DNA of 47,967 nt from Akkermansia muciniphila (GTDB lineage Bacteria; Verrucomicrobiota; Verrucomicrobiia; Verrucomicrobiales; Verrucomicrobiaceae), in contig CAMCWM010000017.1 of assembly GCA_945882215.1 (NCBI GenBank), positions 1 through 47,967 on the forward strand. The letters run 5' to 3'. The translations under genes were made by a program, and so were the position numbers. The notes below the pieces were generated by a model, which worked only from the letters and a program-made list of their open reading frames with translations, was not told the DNA's origin and ran no database searches. Within the stretch, counting starts at the first letter, position 1. Every line of letters starts with the position of its first letter. Positions 6,716 through 15,292 of this stretch are shown piece by piece.

Positions 6716-7864
6716 ATGACACGTGCCACCCTTGCCTTCACCTTTGCCGCCCTCACCACCACCGCGATCGCCGGGGAAAATTTCCTCGTCTATTTCGGCA
6801 CCAACACGAACGCCAAAAACGGCAGCAAGGGCATCTACGTCGCCCGCTTCAACTCCGCCTCCGGCGAACTGACGCAGCCCGAACTCGCCGCCGAGGCCGG
6901 CAATCCGGGCTTCCTCGCGATCCATCCCTCGAAAAAATATCTCTACGCGATTGGCGATGTCACCACCGCCGATGGCAAAAAAGGCGGCGGCATCAGTTCC
7001 TTTGGCATCGACCTCAAATCCGGCAAGCTCACGCCGATCAATCAGGCCAGCGCCGTCGGCAGCGGTCCCTGCCATGTGAATGTCGATAAAACCGGCAAGA
7101 TGGCCGCCCTTGCGAATTACGGCAGCGGCAGCGTCGCCTCCTATGCCATCAAGGACGACGGCTCCGTCTCCGACGCCGCGAGTTTCATCCAGCATGAAGG
7201 CTCCAGCGTCGATCCGAAGCGCCAGACCGGCCCGCACGCGCATTCGGTGAACTTCAGCCCCGACAACCGCTTCGCCTTCGCCTGCGATCTCGGTTTGGAC
7301 AAGGTGCTCATCTACAAAGTCGATCCCGCCACCGGCAAGCTGACGCCCAACGAGCCTGCCTTTGCCAAAACACCTGCTGGCGGCGGCCCGCGTCACCTTG
7401 CCTTCCATCCGAGCGGCAAGTACGTCTTCGTAAACAACGAAATGGCCATGACCGAGACCGTCTTCGCCTACGACGCCGAAAAAGGCGCGCTCACCGAGAT
7501 CGAAACCGTCTCCACCCTGCCTGAGGCCGACCGTGGCAAAACCGGCCTCAGCACCGCCGAGACGCTCGCGCATCCAAACGGCCGCGTCGTGTATGTTTCC
7601 AACCGCACGCACGACACCGTCGCCGTCTTCGCCTGCGATCCGGCCACCGGGAAGCTCACCCTGCTGCAAAACGTCCCCGTCGAAGGCGAAATCCCCCGCA
7701 ACATCTGCCTCGATCCGACCGGCAAGTGGCTCATCGCCGCGCACCAGAACAGCGGCACAGCGGCGCTTTTCAAGGTCGATCAGGACAGCGGCAAGCTCAC
7801 CTTCACCGGCACCAAGGTGAACGTTCCTGGCAGCATTTGCGTGCGTTTCCTCGCGTTGGATTGA
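6716..7864 (+). CDS. Exported lactonase, seven-bladed beta-propeller (6-phosphogluconolactonase family)
   Basis: A 382-residue protein of the 7-bladed lactonase family (YbhE/Pgl type). The ATG at 6716 is chosen because it opens a signal peptide (MTRATLAFTFAALTTTAIAG); the longer upstream frame has no protein-like character. Blade repeats are visible, such as NPGFLAIHPSKKYLYAIGD, GPCHVNVDKTGKMAALANYG, GPRHLAFHPSGKYVFVNNE and PRNICLDPTGKWLIAAHQNS, each ending a strand with a conserved Pro-x-Gly turn. E. coli Pgl is cytoplasmic and hydrolyses 6-phosphogluconolactone. An exported version more likely acts on extracytoplasmic lactones or merely binds. The gene converges on the hydrolase at 7904-8788. 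Family call is firm; the physiological substrate is unknown. Confidence 0.9.
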   Translation: MTRATLAFTFAALTTTAIAGENFLVYFGTNTNAKNGSKGIYVARFNSASGELTQPELAAEAGNPGFLAIHPSKKYLYAIGDVTTADGKKGGGISSFGIDLKSGKLTPINQASAVGSGPCHVNVDKTGKMAALANYGSGSVASYAIKDDGSVSDAASFIQHEGSSVDPKRQTGPHAHSVNFSPDNRFAFACDLGLDKVLIYKVDPATGKLTPNEPAFAKTPAGGGPRHLAFHPSGKYVFVNNEMAMTETVFAYDAEKGALTEIETVSTLPEADRGKTGLSTAETLAHPNGRVVYVSNRTHDTVAVFACDPATGKLTLLQNVPVEGEIPRNICLDPTGKWLIAAHQNSGTAALFKVDQDSGKLTFTGTKVNVPGSICVRFLALD

Positions 7865-7903
7865 TGCGTGAAACAGGCTGCCACCCTGTGATCTGGACTT
7901 GCT

Positions 7904-8788
7904 TCAACGAGCGTGTGGAGTCAGCCACTCGCTCAGCTTGGCAACGGACTCGTTCTCGTGCGAGAGCAGGAAGAAATGCCCTGCGCCGGGGATGAGATGG
8001 CTTTTCGCCTTGCCAACGAGGCGCTGGAACTGGCCGTTTTTCACGAACACTTCGTCCCCGCCCGCGATGAAGTGCGTGTTGGTTTTCCCGTCCTGTCGCG
8101 TGAGCGGATACGCGGCAATGCAGATCAGGCCCGCAAAACGTCCCGGCAAATCCGTGAACACACGACACGCGCCAAATCCGCCAGCAGACAAGCCAAGCAG
8201 CCATGGCTTCTGCGCCAAGGGTCGGCCTAACCGTTTTTCAACTGCGGCGAGACATTCGGTGATGTAGGCCTCCGGGACTGAGGATGGCGTGATGCCATAG
8301 GCGGGACAAATGATGAGATGCTGCGGAAAATGCTGCGCGAGATAGTGCTGATACCAGAGAAAACTGCCGCCGTAGCCATGCAGAAAGACGATCACCGGAG
8401 TCTGCGGCCCTGATTCATCCGGCACATGCATGGTGGCGAGACCATGATCGGCTTTGATCGGCCTGTAGCAGTAACTCAGCGACGATGGCACTGCACGATA
8501 GACCTCATCGGCAGCGATGGCCTTGTAGCGCTCCGCAACGAGCGGCTGGAGCGTTTTTGCATCACTCGCTGCCAACCCGAGGATCGGGGGTTGGGACAAA
8601 GCGAGCGCCACGATCATGCCTTCAGGAAGACTTTGCAGCGCCACGCGAAAAGCGGGCATGAGCCGCGCCGCCTGCCCGCTCATTGACGGTGGAGACGAGG
8701 CATGCTGCGTGGGCCAGGTCACTTGAATCACTTCGGCGGCATCCCCTGGGTGCGCCGCGACAAACAAGAATCCAACAAGCCATTTCAT
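7904..8788 (-). CDS. Exported alpha/beta hydrolase
   Basis: A 294-residue protein from the ATG at 8788, chosen because it starts a signal peptide (MKWLVGFLFVAAHPGDAAE); a longer frame reaches 8845. A variable N-terminal half precedes a hydrolase core. VIVFLHGYGGSFLWYQHYL is the oxyanion strand, LLGLSAGGFGACR is the nucleophile elbow with Ser in G-x-S-x-G, THFIAGGDEVF is the acid strand and IPGAGHFFLLSHEN is the catalytic His loop. This is the layout of feruloyl-esterase or phospholipase/carboxylesterase-like proteins with an added N-terminal region. It converges with the lactonase gene 39 bases away. An esterase acting outside the cytoplasm is likely; the substrate cannot be named. Confidence 0.8.
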   Translation of the reverse strand: MKWLVGFLFVAAHPGDAAEVIQVTWPTQHASSPPSMSGQAARLMPAFRVALQSLPEGMIVALALSQPPILGLAASDAKTLQPLVAERYKAIAADEVYRAVPSSLSYCYRPIKADHGLATMHVPDESGPQTPVIVFLHGYGGSFLWYQHYLAQHFPQHLIICPAYGITPSSVPEAYITECLAAVEKRLGRPLAQKPWLLGLSAGGFGACRVFTDLPGRFAGLICIAAYPLTRQDGKTNTHFIAGGDEVFVKNGQFQRLVGKAKSHLIPGAGHFFLLSHENESVAKLSEWLTPHAR

Positions 8789-8839
8789 CCGGTCATTGTG
8801 GTCTTTGGACATGGGTTTGACCAGCCCTCGATTGGCGGC

Positions 8840-8867
8840 TTGCACATCCCCCCTTTGCCCGTATTCT
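8840..8867 (+). promoter_or_regulatory. Candidate sigma-70-type promoter of the transaldolase gene
   Basis: TTGCAC (8840-8845) and TATTCT (8862-8867) are separated by 16 bases, and the transaldolase ATG follows 25 bases after the second box. Both boxes match the TTGACA/TATAAT consensus in four of six positions. The call rests on pattern alone. Confidence 0.4.
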
Positions 8868-8892
8868 CGCGGCCCCCTAAAAACCCAAGACT

Positions 8893-9831
8893 ATGACCCA
8901 GCTCGATCAACTGAAGCAGCACACCGTGGTGGTCGCCGACACCGGCGATTTCGAAGCCATGAAGGCCTACAAGCCACAGGACGCCACGACGAATCCTTCC
9001 CTCATCCTCGCCGCTTCGCAGAAGGCCGAGTACAAATCGCTCGTCGATCAAGCCATCGCCGATGGTAAATCCGGCGGCGTGGACGGCGTGATGGACAAAC
9101 TCGTTGTTGCCTTTGGTCTTGAGATTCTGAAGATCGTCCCCGGCCGCGTTTCGACCGAAGTGGACGCCCGCCTGTCCTTCGACACGCAGGCGAACATCGA
9201 CAAGGCCCGTCAATTGATCGGCATGTATGAAAAAGCCGGCATCAGCCGCGAGCGCATCCTCATCAAGATCGCCTCCACCTGGGAAGGCATCAAAGCCGCC
9301 GAAGTGCTGCAAAAGGAAGGCATCAACTGCAACCTCACGCTTCTGTTCAGCCTCGCTCAGGCCGTCGTTTGCGCTGAAGGCGGCATCAAGCTCATCTCTC
9401 CCTTCGTGGGCCGCATTATGGACTGGTACAAGAAAAGCACCGGCAAAGATTACGTCGGGGCGGAAGATCCAGGCGTGCAGTCCGTGACGCAGATCTACAA
9501 CTACTACAAGCACTTCGGCTACACGACCGAGGTCATGGGTGCCAGCTTCCGCAACAAGGGCGAGATCACCGAACTCACCGGCTGCGACCTCCTCACCATC
9601 AGCCCCGGCCTGCTCGGCGAACTCGCCGCCAGCGAGGAAGCCATCACGCCGAAGCTCAACGCCGCCAACGCGAAGTCACTCAAGATCGAGCGCATCGGCA
9701 GCGATGAAAAAACCTTCCGCTGGTTGTTCAACGAAGACGCCATGGCGACTGAGAAGACCGCTGAAGGCATTCGCAACTTCGCCAAGGACATCGTGAAGCT
9801 CGAAACGATGGTGAAGACGGCTTTGGGCTGA
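8893..9831 (+). CDS. tal: Transaldolase
   Basis: A 312-residue transaldolase of the TalA/TalB class that moves a dihydroxyacetone unit between sugar phosphates in the non-oxidative pentose phosphate pathway, in the cytoplasm. Visible landmarks are [27 protein letters not shown] (catalytic Asp and the TTNPSL signature), [11 protein letters not shown] and [18 protein letters not shown]. Lys125 in ILIKIAST is the Schiff-base lysine. Further on are [18 protein letters not shown] and [14 protein letters not shown]. Length and motifs are full. A sigma-70-like promoter lies just upstream and a repeat-rich hairpin follows the stop. hisF comes 103 bases downstream on the same strand, but no functional link is implied. 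Confidence 0.97.
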   Translation: MTQLDQLKQHTVVVADTGDFEAMKAYKPQDATTNPSLILAASQKAEYKSLVDQAIADGKSGGVDGVMDKLVVAFGLEILKIVPGRVSTEVDARLSFDTQANIDKARQLIGMYEKAGISRERILIKIASTWEGIKAAEVLQKEGINCNLTLLFSLAQAVVCAEGGIKLISPFVGRIMDWYKKSTGKDYVGAEDPGVQSVTQIYNYYKHFGYTTEVMGASFRNKGEITELTGCDLLTISPGLLGELAASEEAITPKLNAANAKSLKIERIGSDEKTFRWLFNEDAMATEKTAEGIRNFAKDIVKLETMVKTALG

Positions 9832-9842
9832 GGCCCAAAGCG

Positions 9843-9922
9843 TCAAGCAATGGTCAAGGAGTAATCAAGAGGTCAAGACGGCCATTTCTTGACGATTCCT
9901 TGACCTCTTGACCACCCTTTGA
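9843..9922. repeat. TCAAG-word inverted repeat between tal and hisF
   Basis: TCAAG recurs at 9843, 9854, 9865 and 9873, and its complement CTTGA at 9888, 9899 and 9907, with CTTTGA further on. The two arms (about 9852-9878 and 9887-9913) pair imperfectly over roughly 27 bases around a short loop. It lies just after the transaldolase stop and about 20 bases before the hisF start, so it could affect termination, mRNA stability or hisF translation. The word-repeat design recalls the GTTA elements at 3822 and 34850, but spacing here is 11 or 8 bases instead of 7. Confidence 0.65.
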
Positions 9923-9934
9923 CTGTTCCCGCTC

Positions 9935-10693
9935 ATGCTCACCAAACGCATCATCCCCTGTCTCGACGTGAAGGAAGGCCGTGTCGTCAAAGGCACGAAA
10001 TTCCTCCAGCTTCGCGATGCGGGCGATCCGGTGGAGTGCGCGATGGTTTACAACGCGCAAGGAGCCGATGAACTCGTCTTCCTCGACATCACCGCGAGTC
10101 ATGAGGAGCGCAAAACGATGGTCGATGTCGTCGCGCGCACTGCTGCGAGCTGTTTCATGCCGCTGACCGTTGGCGGCGGCATCCGCACCGTCGCAGACAT
10201 GCGCGAGATGCTCATGGCCGGTGCGGACAAGGTCGGCATCAACACCGCCGCCGTCAAAACGCCGCACGTCATTGACGAAGCCGCCAACGCCTTCGGCTGC
10301 CAGTGTCTCGTCGTTGCCATCGACGCCAAACGCAACGACCGCGGCTCCTGGACTGTCTTCACGCACGGTGGTCGCAACGCCACCGAACTCGATGCCATCG
10401 AATGGGCTGCTGAAGTCTGCAAACGTGGTGCGGGTGAGATCCTGCTCACCAGCATGGACTCCGACGGCACCAAGGCCGGTTACGACATCGCCTTGACCCG
10501 TGCCGTCAGCGAAGCCGTCACCATCCCCGTCATCGCCAGCGGCGGTGCCGGCAATCTCGACCACATGGTCGATGTCCTCCGCGACGGCAAAGCCGACGCC
10601 GTCCTCGCCGCCAGCATCTTCCACTTCGGTGAATTCACCGTGGGCGACGTGAAGAAGTATCTCGGCGCACGCGGCGTGCCGGTGCGGCTGTAG
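9935..10693 (+). CDS. hisF: Imidazole glycerol phosphate synthase, cyclase subunit
   Basis: A 252-residue HisF of normal length. It is the cyclase half of the HisHF complex in histidine biosynthesis, turning PRFAR plus ammonia into imidazole glycerol phosphate and AICAR. It starts [20 protein letters not shown] with catalytic Asp11. The second catalytic aspartate is Asp130 in [10 protein letters not shown]. Phosphate-binding loops are visible in [18 protein letters not shown] and [15 protein letters not shown]. Apart from a slightly divergent region around [12 protein letters not shown], it is a standard member. The other his genes are not in this window, so hisF is separated from any his operon here. 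A long TCAAG-word hairpin ends about 20 bases before its start. Confidence 0.97.
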   Translation: MLTKRIIPCLDVKEGRVVKGTKFLQLRDAGDPVECAMVYNAQGADELVFLDITASHEERKTMVDVVARTAASCFMPLTVGGGIRTVADMREMLMAGADKVGINTAAVKTPHVIDEAANAFGCQCLVVAIDAKRNDRGSWTVFTHGGRNATELDAIEWAAEVCKRGAGEILLTSMDSDGTKAGYDIALTRAVSEAVTIPVIASGGAGNLDHMVDVLRDGKADAVLAASIFHFGEFTVGDVKKYLGARGVPVRL

Positions 10694-11060
10694 CTATCTG
10701 GGAGAAGATGCTTTGCTCCCGGAGGGAGCACAGAAGGTAGCCGGTGGTGGAGCGAGGTTTTGCGAGCGAGAACCACCGGACAACACACGAGTAATTGCGG
10801 ATCAAGGGCACATCCCGGAGGGATGCAAGAAGCGCACGCACGCCTCTCGCACGCCTCTCGCACGCCTCTCGCACGCCTCTCGCATACCTTCGGCATGCGT
10901 CCTTGGGTGTGTTGGCATTCGTCTGTGTCCAGGGGCGGCGGCTTCGTGCCTCAGCCTTACCCTGGCTACCTTCTTCGATCCCTTCAGGATCAAACCGCCG
11001 CCGAACACAACCAGCCTACGGTCGAGCATGTTCCCCGCATTCTCTGCTTGGAATCCCGCA
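10694..11060. repeat. Mosaic palindromic repeat region with an 11-bp tandem array
   Basis: This gap of about 390 bases before the isomerase-like gene shows no convincing gene. It contains GCTCCC-GGA-GGGAGC (10715-10729), CCGGTGGT...ACCACCGG (10741-10779), CATCCC-GGA-GGGATG (10811-10825), an imperfect GCATACC-TTC-GGCATGC (10882-10897) and GATCCC...GGATC (10977-10991). GCACGCCTCTC is repeated four times without a break at 10838-10881. The two outer parts resemble the paired ends of one interspersed element type: an NATCCCGGAGGGATN or GATCCCTTCAGGATC hairpin beside a 'GTAGCC' word. The region therefore looks like an element with a tandem array in its middle. Short frames across it are taken to be chance. 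Confidence 0.65.
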
Positions 11061-11083
11061 CGCCAACCGTGTAGGCTCCGCTC

Positions 11084-11980
11084 ATGACTCCGCAAAACCT
11101 CTCCCGCCGTCAGTTCGGAACCCTCGCCAGCATCAGTGCCATCGCGGCGATGCTGCAAACGCAGATCGAAGCTGCTGACAAGGCCGCTGGAGGCAAGGTG
11201 AGACACTCCGCCTGCAAGTGGTGCTACAAAGAGATTCCGCTGGAGGATTTTTGCCTCGCCGCGAAGGAGATCGGCCTGGAGTCCGTCGAGCTGCTCGATC
11301 CGAAGGACTTCGCCACGGTGAAGAAACACGTCCTGCACTGCGCCATGGTGAGCTATCCCACCATCGAAGGCCCTGGCGGCGTGAAGATCGGGCCGATTCC
11401 GAAGGGCTGGAACCGCATCGAGCATCACGACTTGCTCGTGCAGGCCTATGAGCCGCTTTTGAAGGAGTCCGCCGAGGCGGGTTTCAAGCAGGTCATCTGC
11501 TTCAGCGGCAACCGCGAGGGTATGAGCGACGAGCAGGGCCTCGAAAACTGCGCCAAAGGCCTCCAGCGCCTGCTGCCGCTCTGTGAGAAGCTCGGCGTCA
11601 CGCTCGTGATGGAGCTGCTCAACAGCAAGGTGAACCACCCCGACTACATGTGCGATCACAGCGCCTGGGGCGTGGCCTTGTGCAAGAAGCTCGGCTCACC
11701 GCACTTCAAGCTACTCTACGACATCTACCACATGCAGATTATGGAAGGCGATGTGATCGCCACCATCCGCCGTGATCATGAGTTCTTCGCCCATTACCAC
11801 ACCGGCGGCGTTCCCGGCCGCGCGGAGATCGACGAGACGCAGGAGTTGAATTATCCGGCGATCATCAAAGCCATCCAGGAAACCGGTTACACGGGTTATC
11901 TGGGCCAGGAATTCATCCCGAAGCGCCCTGATAAACTCGCCTCGCTCAAGCAAGGCGTGCAGATCTGCACGGTGGGGTGA
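11084..11980 (+). CDS. Exported sugar-isomerase-like TIM barrel (hydroxypyruvate isomerase family)
   Basis: A 298-residue xylose-isomerase-like TIM barrel. The N-terminus MTPQNLSRRQFGTLASISA has a twin-arginine motif (SRRQFG) and a weak hydrophobic stretch, so Tat export is likely. The barrel has FKQVICFSGNREGM, then GVTLVMELLNSKVNHPDY with the first metal-binding Glu. LLYDIYHMQIMEGDVIATI (Asp, His), FAHYHTGGVPGRAEIDE (His, Arg) and GYLGQEFIPK (second Glu) follow, a pattern typical of hydroxypyruvate isomerase and related enzymes. Tat-exported relatives are common in Verrucomicrobiota and Planctomycetota, but their substrates are mostly unknown. It sits alone after the mosaic repeat region and converges on the Fic gene 7 bases away. 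Confidence 0.85.
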   Translation: MTPQNLSRRQFGTLASISAIAAMLQTQIEAADKAAGGKVRHSACKWCYKEIPLEDFCLAAKEIGLESVELLDPKDFATVKKHVLHCAMVSYPTIEGPGGVKIGPIPKGWNRIEHHDLLVQAYEPLLKESAEAGFKQVICFSGNREGMSDEQGLENCAKGLQRLLPLCEKLGVTLVMELLNSKVNHPDYMCDHSAWGVALCKKLGSPHFKLLYDIYHMQIMEGDVIATIRRDHEFFAHYHTGGVPGRAEIDETQELNYPAIIKAIQETGYTGYLGQEFIPKRPDKLASLKQGVQICTVG

Positions 11981-11986
11981 GCCTGT

Positions 11987-13159
11987 TCACCGCAGTGGCT
12001 CCGTGCCCTCGCTGAGGATGGAGAGATAAGCGTCGTAAGCATAGAGGCGGCCATACTTGCCGCCGGTGATCTCGCGGACGATGCCGAGGGTCTGCATCTG
12101 CGTCAGGGCGCTGCGAGCGGTGTTGACGGCCATGTCGAGCTTGGCGGCGATGGCGTTGACGCTGGTCACGGGCTGAAGCTGAAGCTGCTGATGAATGCGG
12201 ATGATGTTTCCAGCCGCACGCCCCAAGCCTGTGATTCTCTCCAGGTCAGTGGCGAACAAAGTCCGCAAGCGACGAGCGGAGGCGACGGCCTGTTCCGCCG
12301 TTTGTTTCACACCATGGAGGAAAAAGCGCATCCACCCCTCCCAGTTGCCCGTTCGGCGCACGTTTTGCAGGTGATCATAGTACTCGGAGCGGTGCTCTTT
12401 GAAGTAGAGGCTGAGATAGAGCAGCGGCTCGTTCATCACTCCCTCGGCACAAAGCAGGAAGGTGATCAGCAGGCGGCCCAGGCGGCCATTGCCATCCAGA
12501 AACGGGTGGATTGTCTCGAACTGGACATGGACGAGCGCCGCCTTGATCAGGGCAGGGGTGGCTACCGGGTCGTCGTGCATGAATTTCTCCAGCGCACCAA
12601 GGCAGTTCATGAGTTCATCGGGCGGAGGCGGCACAAATCGAGCTGTTCCTGGCCGGCTGCCCCCGATCCAGTTCTGGCTGCGGCGGAATTCACCGGGTTC
12701 CTTTGTCCCTCCGCGAACGCCGGACATCAAAATGGCGTGGATCTCTTTGATGAGCCGCAAAGACAGCGGAAAACCTTCGCGCAGGCGTTTCAGGCCGTGA
12801 TCCAAAGCGGCGACGTAATTGGAAACCTCCTGCACGTCATCGACAGGGACGCCGGGAGCGGCCTCCAACTCGAACATCAGCAGGTCAGACAGGGAGGACT
12901 GGGTGCCCTCGATTTGCGATGACACGACGGCCTCTTTCCGCACATAGGCATAGAGAAAAATGTCAGGATGCGGCAGCAACGCGGAGATGCCGTCCAGCCT
13001 GCCAACCGCCATGGCCGCTTGCTCTGACAGGTGCCGCAATTCATGATCCCAGACCAAATCGGGCTCCGGGGGAAGAGGTGCCGGAACGAAGGCACGAAAA
13101 GATTCCCCCGCTGTGGCGACGGTGACTTCCTGGCCTGTGGTCCGGGTTGGCATGCTCAA
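11987..13159 (-). CDS. Fic family protein with built-in inhibitory motif
   Basis: A 390-residue Fic protein that probably AMPylates a protein target. The catalytic loop is HPFLDGNGRLGR, starting at His218. The N-terminal part has SSQIEG at residues 80-85, matching the inhibitory S-x-x-x-E-G/N motif whose Glu84 would block ATP binding, so this is a self-inhibited (class II) Fic with the motif N-terminal. A C-terminal winged-helix-like segment (about residues 320-380: PVTSVNAIAAKLDMAVNTARSALTQ) suggests DNA binding and possible autoregulation. Starts at 13159 or 13153 are equally possible. No separate antitoxin is adjacent. Upstream DNA carries direct and inverted repeats that could be its operator. 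It shares a strand with the ABC-F gene, 167 bases upstream. Confidence 0.92.
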   Translation of the reverse strand: MSMPTRTTGQEVTVATAGESFRAFVPAPLPPEPDLVWDHELRHLSEQAAMAVGRLDGISALLPHPDIFLYAYVRKEAVVSSQIEGTQSSLSDLLMFELEAAPGVPVDDVQEVSNYVAALDHGLKRLREGFPLSLRLIKEIHAILMSGVRGGTKEPGEFRRSQNWIGGSRPGTARFVPPPPDELMNCLGALEKFMHDDPVATPALIKAALVHVQFETIHPFLDGNGRLGRLLITFLLCAEGVMNEPLLYLSLYFKEHRSEYYDHLQNVRRTGNWEGWMRFFLHGVKQTAEQAVASARRLRTLFATDLERITGLGRAAGNIIRIHQQLQLQPVTSVNAIAAKLDMAVNTARSALTQMQTLGIVREITGGKYGRLYAYDAYLSILSEGTEPLR

Positions 13160-13167
13160 ATTTCAAA

Positions 13168-13247
13168 TTGGTCGCCCAAAATGACTTTTCAGCAAACAGA
13201 AAGTCAAAATAATCCGATAAATTGACTTTTGGTCGCCCCAAATGTCA
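13168..13247 (-). promoter_or_regulatory. Repeat-bearing upstream region of the Fic gene (candidate operator)
   Basis: TTGGTCGCCC followed by AAATG-like bases occurs at 13168-13185 and again at 13229-13247, 61 bases apart in the same orientation. Between them, AAAGTCAA (13200-13207) and TTGACTTT (13222-13229) form an inverted repeat with a 14-base spacer, and a further GACTTTT lies at 13183. The stretch is AT-rich against its surroundings. The arrangement suits binding by a dimeric regulator, perhaps the Fic protein's own winged-helix end. No unambiguous -10 box could be assigned. Confidence 0.5.
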
Positions 13248-13274
13248 GAAACTGAACTTTGCTCGTCGTAGCCT

Positions 13275-13288
13275 GACTCTCCAGAGTC
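13275..13288 (-). terminator. Hairpin downstream of the ABC-F gene
   Basis: GACTCT-CC-AGAGTC forms a six-base stem about 40 bases past the ABC-F stop codon, and the Fic gene's upstream repeats begin further on. There is no U-run after it in the leftward transcript, so it is only a possible terminator. Confidence 0.35.
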
Positions 13289-13326
13289 GGTTCTGGGGGC
13301 TTGGCGAAGGGCTAGTGGACGTTCGG

Positions 13327-15180
13327 TCAAGCTACAGGCACCAGCTTCTCCATCTCCTCCGTCGCCTTTTCCCACTCGCTGGTGAGTTTGGAGATCTTGG
13401 TCTCCACGGCTTCCAGTTCAGCGCTAAGGGCACGGAACTGGGCGGCGTCGGCATAGGTGGCTTCTTCCTGAAGGAGCTGGACGATCTCGTGCTTGCGCTT
13501 GTCGAGCGTGGCGAGTTCCTGCTCGATCTTGAAAATGCGCAGGTCGAGCTCCTTTTTGGCTTTGCTGTAGGCATTGCGTGCATCGGCCTCGGCACGACGC
13601 TGCTGCTTGCTCTTCGGCGGCTCACGGACGGCGGGCGCGGCCCAGGTGGTGGGTTGGGCGTTGTGCAGCGTGGCGGTCAAGGCTTCGCGGGCGGAGCCGG
13701 ACTTGGTTTTGTCGAGGTAGTATTGATAATCCCCGGCGTAGGGCGTGATGACGCCGGCGCTGACGTGCAGGACCTGCTTCGCCATCTGGCGGATGAAGTG
13801 AACGTCATGGCTGATGAAGACGAGGGTGCCTTCGTACTGCTCCAACGCGCCGATGAGGGCGTCGATGCTGCCCATGTCGAGATGCGTCGTCGGCTCATCC
13901 ATGAGCAGAAAATTCGGCGGATCGAGCAGCAGGCGCACGAGCACGAGGCGGCTCTTTTCACCGCCACTGAGCACACCGACGGGCTTGAAGACATCGTCGC
14001 CGTGAAACAGGAAGGAGCCGAGCAGGGTGCGGCACATGTTTTCACCGGGTCGGCTCGGCAGGTCCATGGCGGACTCGAGAACGGTGTGACGCATGTTGAG
14101 CACATCGCCGCGATATTGGGCAAAGTAGCCGAGTTTGACGTTGTGGCCGAGCTCGCAGGCACCGGCCTGCGGTGTGAGCGCTCCGGCGAGCAGTTTGAGC
14201 AGCGTGGATTTGCCCGCGCCGTTCGGGCCGACGAGGACGGTGCGCTCGCCGCGCTCCATTTCGAGATTGAGGCCGGTGTAAACGGGCTGCGTGCCATAGG
14301 CGAAATCAACATCCTTCACGCGGATGACACGCTGGCCGCTGCGAATCGGCTGCGGAAAGCGGAACTTCACCGTTTTGGCATCGGCCACGGGCGCATCGAC
14401 CTTTTCGATTCGGTCGATCATCTTCGCCTTGTCCTGCGCACGCGAGGCGAAGTTGGCCTTGGCTTTAAATTTATCCACCCAGGCCTGCATCTTGGCGAGT
14501 TCGCGCTGCTGGTTGTCGTAGGCACCTTGAAGCTGCTCGGCGCGCGCAGCTTTCTCGCGCAGGTAGTTGTCGTAGTTGCCGACGTAGCGGGTGATCTTGC
14601 TGTGGGCGATCTCGAGGATGCTGTTGGTGAGCGCATTGAGAAACTCACGGTCATGCGAAATCATGAGGATGGCACCCGGATAGCCCTGGAGGTAATTTTG
14701 GAACCAGATGAGCGATTCAAGGTCGAGATGGTTCGTCGGCTCGTCGAGCAGCAGCAGATCCGGCTCCTGCACGAGCAGTCGCGCCAAATGCGCGCGCATG
14801 ACCCAGCCGCCGCTGAGCGTGCGGGCGTTGCGCTCGAAGTCCGATTCGCGAAACGCCAGACCGCTGAGGATGCGCTTGGCCTTCGGCTCCACTTCCCAGC
14901 GGTGATCCTCATCCACATGCCCGGTCGCCAGTTCCAGCACTGTCACATCCTCAATCGGCGCGCTCTCCTGCGGCAGGAAGCCGAAGCTGATGCCGCGCTC
15001 CATGACCACCTGACCATCATCCGGCGTGGTGTCCTGCAGCAGGAGCGAGAACAAGGTCGATTTGCCGGCACCGTTCGGGCCGATCAGGCCGATTTTCTCG
15101 CCACGGTTGATGTGAAACGACACCTGGCTGAACAAGGTGCGACCGGCGTAGGTTTTGCTGACATTGGAAACGGAGAGCAT
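13327..15180 (-). CDS. ABC-F family ATPase (ribosome-associated, Uup/YheS/EttA-like)
   Basis: A 617-residue soluble protein with two ABC cassettes and no membrane span, the layout of ABC-F translation factors that act at the ribosomal E site. The start MLSVSNVSKTYAGRTLFSQV at 15180 is chosen because the cassette begins there; upstream in-frame ATGs add non-conserved residues. Cassette 1 has GPNGAGKSTLF, LSGGWVMRAHLARLL and LLLLDEPTNHLD. Cassette 2 has GPNGAGKSTLL, LSGGEKSRLVLVRLL and LLMDEPTTHLD. The linker between them (LREKAARAEQLQGAYDNQQR) is the charged helical arm of the family. The C-terminus (about residues 530-610) is a coiled coil rich in Lys and Glu, as in Uup, which binds DNA or ribosomes. 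The two cassettes are complete. The subfamily cannot be fixed by eye. Confidence 0.95.
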   Translation of the reverse strand: MLSVSNVSKTYAGRTLFSQVSFHINRGEKIGLIGPNGAGKSTLFSLLLQDTTPDDGQVVMERGISFGFLPQESAPIEDVTVLELATGHVDEDHRWEVEPKAKRILSGLAFRESDFERNARTLSGGWVMRAHLARLLVQEPDLLLLDEPTNHLDLESLIWFQNYLQGYPGAILMISHDREFLNALTNSILEIAHSKITRYVGNYDNYLREKAARAEQLQGAYDNQQRELAKMQAWVDKFKAKANFASRAQDKAKMIDRIEKVDAPVADAKTVKFRFPQPIRSGQRVIRVKDVDFAYGTQPVYTGLNLEMERGERTVLVGPNGAGKSTLLKLLAGALTPQAGACELGHNVKLGYFAQYRGDVLNMRHTVLESAMDLPSRPGENMCRTLLGSFLFHGDDVFKPVGVLSGGEKSRLVLVRLLLDPPNFLLMDEPTTHLDMGSIDALIGALEQYEGTLVFISHDVHFIRQMAKQVLHVSAGVITPYAGDYQYYLDKTKSGSAREALTATLHNAQPTTWAAPAVREPPKSKQQRRAEADARNAYSKAKKELDLRIFKIEQELATLDKRKHEIVQLLQEEATYADAAQFRALSAELEAVETKISKLTSEWEKATEEMEKLVPVA

Positions 15181-15292
15181 GCGGAATTTGGGGGCGTGCA
15201 TAGTGGCCCTGATTCGCGCCATGTCGAGTTTGCAGGCGATTTCGTGACTGCTTGGGAAAAAGCAGCCGTTGGCGGGCGTTTGGCACTCCCGC

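Noticed and set aside
6665..7744. A 359-codon antisense frame over the lactonase gene
   Set aside because: Gly/Asp-rich shadow of beta-propeller codons with no start context or motif.
10838..10881. CRISPR array
   Set aside because: The 11-bp units are directly abutting with no spacers, and no cas genes are in the window.
10713..11178. Small genes in the mosaic repeat region
   Set aside because: Several overlapping frames exist in all phases, their products are Arg/Ser/Thr/His-rich repeats of the DNA elements, and none has a plausible start or domain.
13041..13241. A 66-codon leftward frame starting in the Fic promoter repeats
   Set aside because: The first 30 residues look protein-like, but the frame overlaps the Fic start out of phase, uses a TTG start inside a repeat box and ends without a motif.
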